From: Larkinella rosea
GTDB taxonomy: Bacteria; Bacteroidota; Bacteroidia; Cytophagales; Spirosomataceae
Assembly (NCBI RefSeq): GCF_003858635.1
Contig: NZ_RQJO01000015.1
Coordinates: 806,001 to 870,000 of the forward strand
Direction: 5' to 3'
Length of the DNA: 64,000 nt
The notes below the pieces were generated by a model. That model worked only from the letters and a program-made list of their open reading frames with translations, was not told the DNA's origin and did not search any database. The position numbers were made by a program, and so were the translations under genes. Shown one piece after another: positions 53,035-60,100 of this stretch (position 1 is its first letter; each line of letters opens with the position of its first letter).

Positions 53035-53352
53035 TTAAATCCAGCGTTCGATTCTCAATATCTTGATGCGACTGACAGACAACCAATCTAAATCCCCCTG
53101 CGAATCGTTCTTTATTTTCCTATCATTTGCTGAGAAAATGAGACGGTAAACGTTATTCAAGTTGACCTTAAAAGTAGAATCGGGCAGTAATGTTGGTTCG
53201 CCGACAATTAGGTCCTTGGGCGATGTCGCAGCCCATAAATCAGCCAAACGGTTCTGCAATGCCTCGGCGACAAAAGTACCGTATTTTTCAATTGCCGTAT
53301 CTTCGTCTTCGCAAATTTGTCGTATATCTCTATCGCCGAATGCTAACTCCAC
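53035..53352 (-). CDS. HigB/RelE-type toxin
   Basis: A 105-residue protein of the RelE/HigB mRNA-interferase fold: short helix (DTAIEKYGTFVAEALQNRLADLW), then strands including STFKVNLNNVYRLIFSAND and VSRIKILRIERWI. Such toxins cut mRNA on the ribosome. It is the first gene of the pair, with the antitoxin starting 4 bases after its stop. Catalytic residues are poorly conserved in this family and cannot be confirmed by eye. Confidence 0.75.
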   Translation of the reverse strand: MELAFGDRDIRQICEDEDTAIEKYGTFVAEALQNRLADLWAATSPKDLIVGEPTLLPDSTFKVNLNNVYRLIFSANDRKIKNDSQGDLDWLSVSRIKILRIERWI

Positions 53353-53582
53353 CGAAAAAGGTTAATAAAAGATAAACACGTAAATAAATTATTGAACAAT
53401 AATAAGATAATTATTTTCTCAGACAATAAAACCCCTATACTTTTTGAATTTTTAATTGTTTACGCAATCAAAGCTTTGATGTTAGCTAATTTTACAACAA
53501 AGTATTTAGTAATAGGTTTTATAGCATATCAAACTCTCTTCTAAACCAGGCTCGGGTTTTCCTATACCACCTACGACATATC

Positions 53583-53885
53583 TTACCAATTCAGATACAG
53601 GTACATGCCGTTTTCTTCCAACTTATCAGCCTGCCCTACAATCACCCGCTCAACCGCATCCGGAACATTGCAGATCAAAACCGGTTTTGCTTTCGATCTC
53701 ATCAACGCTGACCCGGTAGCTACTCCAAGGCTGCTCACCGGCCGTGTTGGTATTGGAAATCCAGACCGCAATAACCCGCGTCTGCGCGGTGATCCGGCTG
53801 ATGTCGTCACTTCCTACCGGTAGCACAACGATCACCTTCCACATAGCCACCGGAACGGTTACTTTACCGCCCGCGATGCTGTTGG
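53583..53885 (-). pseudogene. Remnant of a DNA/RNA non-specific endonuclease (NucA type)
   Basis: Only the C-terminal about 100 residues remain. One frame reads GGKVTVPVAMWKVIVVLPVG...TRVIAVWISNTN...YRVSVDEIESKTGFD, then the reading must shift to continue as CNVPDAVERVIVG to the stop at 53583. These segments match the end of the beta-beta-alpha-metal nuclease family, whose catalytic DRGH region would lie in the missing N-terminal part. The sequence is cut off near 53885, just before the tRNA array. It is GC-richer than the operon to its left, so it likely predates that insertion. Confidence 0.7.
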
Positions 53886-53925
53886 CCTCTCTGTATATTA
53901 TTGAAATTTGTAATGCTGATAATTG

Positions 53926-53998
53926 TTATTATGTCAGGAATCGAACCTGAAACCTTCTGAACCAAAATCAGACGCTCTACCAATTGAGCTACAGGACA
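53926..53998 (-). tRNA. tRNA-Gln(TTG), atypical acceptor stem
   Basis: Minus-strand cloverleaf of 73 bases: D arm GCTC...GAGC, anticodon stem TCTGA / TCAGA around TTTTGGT (anticodon TTG), T arm TCAGG TTCGATT CCTGA. The acceptor stem TGTCCTG against CATAATA has two mismatches, so it may be degenerate. Last member of the five-tRNA array. Confidence 0.75.
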
Positions 53999-54004
53999 GT
54001 AATT

Positions 54005-54025
54005 CCGTCCACTGTGAATGGACGG
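54005..54025. repeat. Spacer hairpin 1 of the tRNA array
   Basis: CCGTCCA / TGGACGG with a 7-base loop, between tRNA-Trp and tRNA-Gln. The same stem, preceded by AATT, recurs at 54196-54216. Confidence 0.7.
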
Positions 54026-54028
54026 TAC

Positions 54029-54103
54029 TGGCACACCTGGAGCGATTCGAACGCCCGTCAACGGTTTTGGAGACCGCTATCCTAGCCACTGGACGACAGA
54101 TGT
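54029..54103 (-). tRNA. tRNA-Trp(CCA) with encoded CCA
   Basis: Minus-strand cloverleaf: acceptor ACATCTG / CAGGTGT (7 pairs, one G/T), anticodon stem GCGGT / ACCGT around CTCCAAA (anticodon CCA), T arm GGGCG TTCGAAT CGCTC, discriminator G. The bases CCA follow directly at 54031-54029, so the 3' end is encoded here, unlike tRNA-Asn. Confidence 0.88.
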
Positions 54104-54113
54104 ATGTTACTTG

Positions 54114-54184
54114 AGGTCCGTCCCGGATTCGAACCGAGGGTATAGCTTTTGCAGAGCTGCGCCTTACCACTTGGCCAACGGACC
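54114..54184 (-). tRNA. tRNA-Cys(GCA)
   Basis: Minus-strand cloverleaf of 71 bases: acceptor GGTCCGT / ACGGACC fully paired, discriminator T as expected for tRNA-Cys, anticodon loop CTGCAAA (anticodon GCA) on an AGCT / AGCT stem with one mismatch at its base, T arm CTCGG TTCGAAT CCGGG. Confidence 0.88.
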
Positions 54185-54195
54185 ATTATTTAATT

Positions 54196-54216
54196 CCGTC
54201 CACTCACACTGGACGG
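54196..54216. repeat. Spacer hairpin 2 of the tRNA array
   Basis: CCGTCCA / TGGACGG with a 7-base loop, between tRNA-Tyr and tRNA-Cys; same stem as at 54005-54025 but a different loop sequence. Confidence 0.7.
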
Positions 54217-54225
54217 AACTCATTG

Positions 54226-54305
54226 TAGGAGTAACAGGACTCGAACCTGTGAAGCCGAAGCAGCGGATTTACAGTCCGCCGTAATTGCCGCTATACGATA
54301 CTCCT
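54226..54305 (-). tRNA. tRNA-Tyr(GTA)
   Basis: Minus-strand class II tRNA of 80 bases with a long variable arm (TGCTTCGGCTTC): acceptor AGGAGTA / TACTCCT fully paired, anticodon stem GCGGA / TCCGC around CTGTAAA (anticodon GTA), T arm ACAGG TTCGAGT CCTGT. Confidence 0.9.
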
Positions 54306-54310
54306 ATGTG

Positions 54311-54383
54311 TAGGGTGAGCCGGGCTCGAACCGACGACCTTAGCATCCCAAATGCCGCGCGCTACCGACTGCGCTACTACCCT
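54311..54383 (-). tRNA. tRNA-Pro(TGG)
   Basis: Minus-strand cloverleaf of 73 bases: D arm GCGC...GCGC, anticodon loop TTTGGGA (anticodon TGG), T arm GTCGG TTCGAGC CCGGC. Acceptor AGGGTAG / TCACCCT has one mismatch and one G/T pair; the anticodon stem has one mismatch. First tRNA of the array. Confidence 0.82.
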
Positions 54384-54390
54384 GAGTTAA

Positions 54391-54428
54391 AAGAAAAAGC
54401 CCCTACCGATTGATTTCAGCAGGGGCTT
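54391..54428 (-). terminator. Minus-strand intrinsic terminator just upstream of the tRNA array
   Basis: On the minus strand AAGCCCCT / AGGGGCTT (54421-54428 with 54397-54404) is followed by TTTTTC-type T-rich sequence. It would end a leftward transcript before the tRNAs, so a transcript must begin to its right. Confidence 0.75.
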
Positions 54429-54450
54429 CCTATGGAAAAGTCTTTGAACC

Positions 54451-54528
54451 TTATTCAATAGTCATACCCCTACCAGGCCAGTATTGGCTTTGTGGTTGAC
54501 AGGGTTGATATTGATTGCGCTTGTTCAT
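54451..54528 (-). CDS. Possible 25-residue peptide gene
   Basis: A short minus-strand frame of 25 residues, beginning MNKRNQYQ and ending PGRGMTIE, rich in Gln, Pro and aromatic residues with one Cys. Its stop lies 23 bases before the terminator at 54391-54428, which gives it a transcript end of its own. There is no obvious ribosome-binding site, which is common in this phylum. An in-frame stop lies seven codons upstream of its start codon. It could equally be the tail of a decayed gene. Confidence 0.35.
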   Translation of the reverse strand: MNKRNQYQPCQPQSQYWPGRGMTIE

Positions 54529-54659
54529 GCAGTAAATGTACGGACTTTTTCAAATACTCCAAATTCGAAGTCGTTTCTGTCGCAGAAACTAGCTACCCAT
54601 TATGCCACCGGGTGATTATCTTCGCAGTGAGGGTATTAATCCAGAAACGGGCTTCTGCT

Positions 54660-54920
54660 ATGGATGAAGGCAAAAACACTGAGATAGGAAAAGTATCTGA
54701 AGATCAAAAGCTATATGAGGAACGCAAGCGTTTGTTTCAGAAATCACACGGACTGGATCAGTGGCAGTGGCTTACCATAAAAAGATATGCCGAGAAATAT
54801 CAAATTACTCCCCAGGTTGTCGAGGACTGGATTTTATCGGGTGTCATTCCTGCCAACTGTGTGGATGTCATACCAGTTAAGGAGGCAATTCGAATAATCA
54901 TTGATCAGCCGTATATATGA
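54660..54920 (+). CDS. Small protein with a helix-turn-helix-like domain
   Basis: An 86-residue protein from the ATG at 54660. The frame is open upstream to 54492, but that part is cysteine-rich and unlike the rest, so the later start is preferred. The C-terminal 45 residues (IKRYAEKYQITPQVVEDWILSG, then VIPVKEAIRII) have the spacing of a MerR/excisionase-like helix-turn-helix and wing. Such small DNA-binding proteins are common in prophages and conjugative elements, which fits the surroundings. Function not established. Confidence 0.5.
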   Translation: MDEGKNTEIGKVSEDQKLYEERKRLFQKSHGLDQWQWLTIKRYAEKYQITPQVVEDWILSGVIPANCVDVIPVKEAIRIIIDQPYI

Positions 54921-55501
54921 CTTATCGGCAAAAGTGGTAACTTCCGCTCCCACTACCATCTCTCTCCTTATGAATTACTGTATCGATTTCTTACCAATGA
55001 CGGCACCCATATCTGGTAGTAACTGGGCGATCTACTACGTTTATGGGATGAGCCTGAAAGACGGCGTTTACCTCTCGGCCAACTAGTCCTATGCCCGAAA
55101 GCAGGCATTACACCTCATCCGAGCTGATGCTTTTAAGCCATTCATCCAGGAACCGGGTTGCGATGGTCAAATCGATCCACCGCTGAAGCTGGGGCAGACA
55201 CTTATTTCCGGTTTCATCCATGGCCAGCTCTTACGGGTGATATTTTTATAGCGGGTTTCTTCCTGTAACGATTGATCAAACCAGGTTGGTCTTTAATTGA
55301 TTGAAAGTTCCCAAGATCCAACGGCAGGATCTTGGCGAAAGAAGTATAGTGTTTTCCTCCCATCATCTAATAGAGCTACCTTTTTCTTCTATTAATTTCG
55401 ACAATTCAAACCCATTTTTCATCAATTCGCATGATGTCAGTTGAGAATGCCCAGTTCTCAGTCTAGTTTTAGTCGGTATTTTTAACATCTATTTCATAGT
55501 T
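54921..55501. other. Decayed coding fragments
   Basis: About 580 bases without an intact gene. Plus-strand fragments with coding character, interrupted by stops and frame changes, read SGNFRSHYHLSPYELLYRFL (about 54938-54997) and NWAIYYVYGMSLKDGVYLSA (about 55020-55083). On the minus strand 55108-55221 a 37-residue frame begins MDETGNKCLPQLQRW. I recognise no family; they look like remains of mobile-element genes. Confidence 0.4.
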
Positions 55502-56275
55502 ATGAAATCCATTCTACGCTCAATTGCAGCCTGCACCAGTTTGTTTATATTACTCGATGGTTGTATCCGGCAAGACCATCAGCCATCTATCCAAAAACCC
55601 GCCTGCCAGGTCCTGATGCTTACGGTAGATAGCAAAACTTCCGGACCGGATGCGTATAGTCGGGACGAAACGGTGATGCTGGATGGCCAGACCATAAAGA
55701 TTGGAAAAACGGCCACCGATGTTTACAAATTTGATGAGCAAAACCGGATCATTGAAAGTAGTTGGGCCACCTACAACTACGGTGGCAACGGCGGTAAGGA
55801 AAAGTTTGAATACACCGCCGACCAGGTAATCATTACCTCTACCCACCTGGGGATGGATAATGGAGTACATCCTTTACCTCTGAATAAACAAGGGCTGCTG
55901 CTTTGGGATGGACTAAAATACGATGCAGAAGGGTTTCTGATCGAAAAAGTAGAAGGCAACGACACGATCACCTACACAATTGAAAATGGCAATATTGTCC
56001 GGGAAGAAAGGAAGACGACGCTTCCTGTTGCACGCACCTATGTGAGTCTTTACGAATATGATCTCACGAAACCGAATTTACCCAATTCGCATCCGTATAG
56101 TGGCAAAGTCAGTAAAAACCTGCTGGTTAAAGTCACCACAACCGATGGTACCAACATGACAGGCTCCTATTCGTACTCGTATCTCTTCGATGAATCCAAA
56201 GGACTAACCCGCAAATACCAGAAATTATCGAATGGCTATTACGTAGTTTACGACTATACCATTACCTGTCGATGA
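55502..56275 (+). CDS. Putative lipoprotein of unknown function
   Basis: A 257-residue protein with a lipoprotein signal (hydrophobic 8-18, lipobox LLDGC, C21). The mature part is rich in Tyr, Asp, Gly and Thr with repeated beta-strand pairs of the type YKFDEQNRIIES and LKYDAEGFLIEKVEGNDTI, like the short YD/RHS-like or DUF4595-type repeats found in Bacteroidota lipoproteins. Surface or periplasmic location is expected. It stands alone. Confidence 0.7.
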   Translation: MKSILRSIAACTSLFILLDGCIRQDHQPSIQKPACQVLMLTVDSKTSGPDAYSRDETVMLDGQTIKIGKTATDVYKFDEQNRIIESSWATYNYGGNGGKEKFEYTADQVIITSTHLGMDNGVHPLPLNKQGLLLWDGLKYDAEGFLIEKVEGNDTITYTIENGNIVREERKTTLPVARTYVSLYEYDLTKPNLPNSHPYSGKVSKNLLVKVTTTDGTNMTGSYSYSYLFDESKGLTRKYQKLSNGYYVVYDYTITCR

Positions 56276-57131
56276 TGGGATATTAGGTTGAGGGCTAGGT
56301 GCGGGTAATCTGTTTTCAAATTCAACCTTGCGATTAAAATGCGGATGCATGACGCTCCCCTTTCTATTTGTACTCTTGGGAAAATGGCAGAGGGTAACCC
56401 ATTATTCCTATCTACAATTCTACACTTTCAGCAATGCCCTAACCGTTTCTATCCGATGTTAACTGATTAAGGTATTTAAACAATCATGCCCCTAATTCAA
56501 TCTGACTATATTTGATATTAATAATATAATTTTATCAATATTAAATATAACAAAATGGGAAAATAATTTCTGACAATTAGTTGCACAAATGGCGGATTTT
56601 GTCTTATAATTGCGGACGAATGATCACATATGTTCTCCATAACTCTGTATTCTCTAAGCATAATCCTTAAATCCCTTTCATAATTATTTATAGTTAATAC
56701 TAGAAAAACACAATAAAAAGAAGGCCTTAAATCAACTATAGCAAGGCAACAACTCCCATTTTGAGAAAATATTGACTGCGTGATTAGGACAGCCATGACC
56801 TTGAGGCTAAAGTAATTGTTCGATAATTATCTGAGTCGTTTTAGTGGAAAGTCAAATCTTCCTAAAGTCGCCTTATTAAAATTATCGATCTCTCGATCAA
56901 CATCTTATCACTAATTACCCGCCGTGTTGCGGTATACTATTGCCGACGCCAGTTTTCACTATTCTAATTTTAGTCGACAGACTTTAATAAGGAGTTGGCT
57001 CTAAAGTCTAATGACAATCTTAACATAAATAGTATTTTCAATATTTATCCATTTCATACATTATTCATATGTAAAATTTAAAAAATCAAATTTTACTGAC
57101 TTTTACCATCTTTCCTTAATCACATCATCTT
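56276..57131. other. Long AT-rich intergenic region
   Basis: About 855 bases of very AT-rich sequence. Frames in it are short and have no sign of real coding. It may hold a long leader or regulatory region for the large secreted protein at 57132. No RNA gene recognised. Confidence 0.5.
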
Positions 57132-60100
57132 ATGAAAACAACGTTACCAACGGTAGTCAAAAAAAATCCGGTCAAGAAATGGCTTCTTGCGAGTCTAATC
57201 GGGTTGACTTCATTTTCAAACTCCTTGCAGGCCGACTTGCCCAAAAAGCCTACCCCCAAATTACCTCCTCCCATAAATTTGGCCAGTTACTATGGTCTAC
57301 CAGGCAATGGCAAACCTACCCCGCTTATTAGCACAGTATCAAAGCCTAAGTGGGTGGATAACGACCCCGTTCGATTCCAGATTAGCAGCTCAAAAAAGGA
57401 AGTTGTACTGGGTGAGGAAATCGAAATTACAATTAAAGCCCATTTGCTGTCTATTTCACCTTCCCTGCTTTTTACCTTCGAAGGTTCTAATTCGTTCCGG
57501 CTCAAATTGCTTATTCCTGATGGATTTGTAACGACTGGAGGGACTTACACTGATCTGGTCGGACAAGAGCTTACCCGGGCTAATCCGACGGTTCAATACA
57601 CGTTAAAAGGCTATTTTACCAAAATCGGCTCCATCAATGATTTTCGATTATTACGAGGTAATGGGTCAGCCGATCAACACAGTCTTTTCGTTGAGAAAGC
57701 ACAGGTAACGTTTTCGGTGCTTTCCTACGACCAGATCGCTCACCACTCATCAGCCCGGGCGATGAGTACGATTTGCCAGGAATCGGAGGCTGCGAAGCCT
57801 TCTGCCGCTTCGAATGAGCCTGCTGCTTCGGGTGGTCAGTTCGTTAGTTCGGGTAATTCATCCGAGTTCGTCGATTACACGCTGACAGCCGCCAGTAGCG
57901 GCACCGCTACCTTGACCTTCAGTTATGCAACCTCCGAAACACCTACCGCGAAAATCACCATCAATGGGGTCGTCCAGCCGGATCTGGCGCTGACCAGCAC
58001 CGGCAGCTGGAATGTCTTTCAAACCAAAACCTTCACCGCTTCGCTGAATTCCGGCTCGAATACGATCCGCATTACTACGGGCGGGGGGACCTTCCGCCAG
58101 GACAAGCTATGTCTGGAAGATAGCCAAACTAGTGGCTGCAATCTAACGATGGTTCGGGTCTATCCCCGTACCGATTGCCCGGCTTGTGTAGGGCGCACGG
58201 TGGGTGCACAGATTCAGGTATCAACCGTTGGCAAAGACGGGCCCTGGACGACGATTTTAACTATTCCCAGTGGGGAGACCACCAGTTGGCGGGAATTTCC
58301 GGTGAGTGGGGGCACGGGAAATTATAAAGCCATCCGGTATGTATCGCCAACCGCGGCCAACTGCAATGTGGCTGAACTGGAATTTTATGCAAGTACCACC
58401 AAGCTGACGGGAACGGTATTTGCCGACGCAGGTGGCCCCCATCAGGGGAATCAGTCCGTAAGTGCGGACAAAGCCTTTGATGGCAATACGAGTACCTATT
58501 ACGACGCGCTGAATCCCACCGGAGGGTATGTGGGTCTGGAGTTGATCAGTTGTTCGGGTGGGGGCACGACCAACAATCTGGTCGTAAGTCCCCTTTCAAT
58601 AAATGCCTCCGCTCCTGCCAGTACACCTACCATCAGCGTTACTGCCAACGTGGCCTGGACGGTCAGTGAGAGTTTGGATTGGCTGAGTGTCAGTTCTTCT
58701 TCCGGGAGCAATAACGGGAGCTTTACGATCAATATCACCGCAAACACGACCACTAGCGTCCGGAGTGGATCGGTAACGGTTTCCGGGGGAGGTATTACGC
58801 AGACGATCAATGTTTCGCAAGCCCAGGCCAGTACCACGGGCTGTAGTCTCACCCTGATCCGAATTCATCCCCGGGCGAGCTGCTGCAGCGGTCGCACCAT
58901 CGGAGGTCAGGTTCAGGTATCCACCGTGGGTAAAGACGGCCCCTGGACCACCGTACTAACCATTCCTACTGAAGCGACGGGTTGGAATGAATTCACCCTC
59001 ACGGGGCAGACGGGTGCGTACAAAGCGATTCGTTATTTAGCCCCCAATGCCAGTTACGGAAATGTGGGCGAGTTGGAATTCTATTCAGGTACCACCAAAT
59101 TCACGGGAACAACCTTTGGTTCAACCTCTTCGGAAGGGGCAGGAAACAATTTTGACAAAGCCTTTGATGGCAATGTCAACACCCATTTCGAGTCCAATAC
59201 GAGCAGTGGTGGCTATGTTGGCCTGGAGCTAACGAATTGTGCGGGAGGAGGTACGACCAACAACCTGGTAGTAAGCCCGACAACGGTCAGTGCGTCATCC
59301 GCTTCGAGTACGCCCACCATCACCATCACTTCCAACGTAGCCTGGACGGCCAGTGAGAATCTGGATTGGCTCAGCTTAAATGCATCCTCCGGGAGCAATA
59401 ACGGGAGCTTTATGATCAATATCACCGCCAATACCACGAGTAATACCCGCAGTGGGTCCATTACTGTAACCGGGGGTGGAATTACCCAAACCATTACCGT
59501 TTCTCAATCTCCGGCCAGCGGTGGAAGTACGCAATGTACGCCTTTTACAGAGGTATGCTCGGGTAACCAGTCCGAAATCCGTAATCAAACGATTACCGTC
59601 GCTACGGGTGGCACTTACACGATGCTGATTCATTATAAATCATCAGAAAAAGCGGTGACGAGTAATTTGCTCATCGATGGCATCGCTCAGTCCGTAACGT
59701 ATCCTCAGACCAGCACCTATCTGGATAAAACGGTGAGTAATGTCGTGTTGACGGCCGGCAATCACGTGATTGGTTTAAGTAGCGGAGCTGATGGCGGTTA
59801 CATTTGCTTTGATAAAATTTGCCTGAGTGGAAGTGGTGGAAATGGCAACTGTCCCCAAACACCGACCGCATCGGTGAGCAATCCTACCCCAAACTGCGGC
59901 ACCTCCGTTAGTTTGAGTGCCGGCTGTAGTGGAACCGATTGCAGTGGCGTAAGCTATACCTGGAACGGGAATGGTTTGAACCAAAACGGGCAAACGGTGG
60001 CACTGGCGGCTCCCAGCACCAACGGTTTTTATAGCTACACCGTTACGATGAGTAAAAGTGGTTGCAGTACAACGACAGCCGTGGTTTCATTGACGGTTAG

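Noticed and set aside
54492-54659. N-terminal extension of the helix-turn-helix-like protein
   Set aside because: Cysteine-rich, unlike the rest of the protein and overlapping the leftward peptide frame; the ATG at 54660 gives a more coherent protein.
56518-56796. 92-codon minus-strand frame in the AT-rich gap
   Set aside because: Composition follows the AT-rich background, there is no motif, and no neighbouring gene suggests it.
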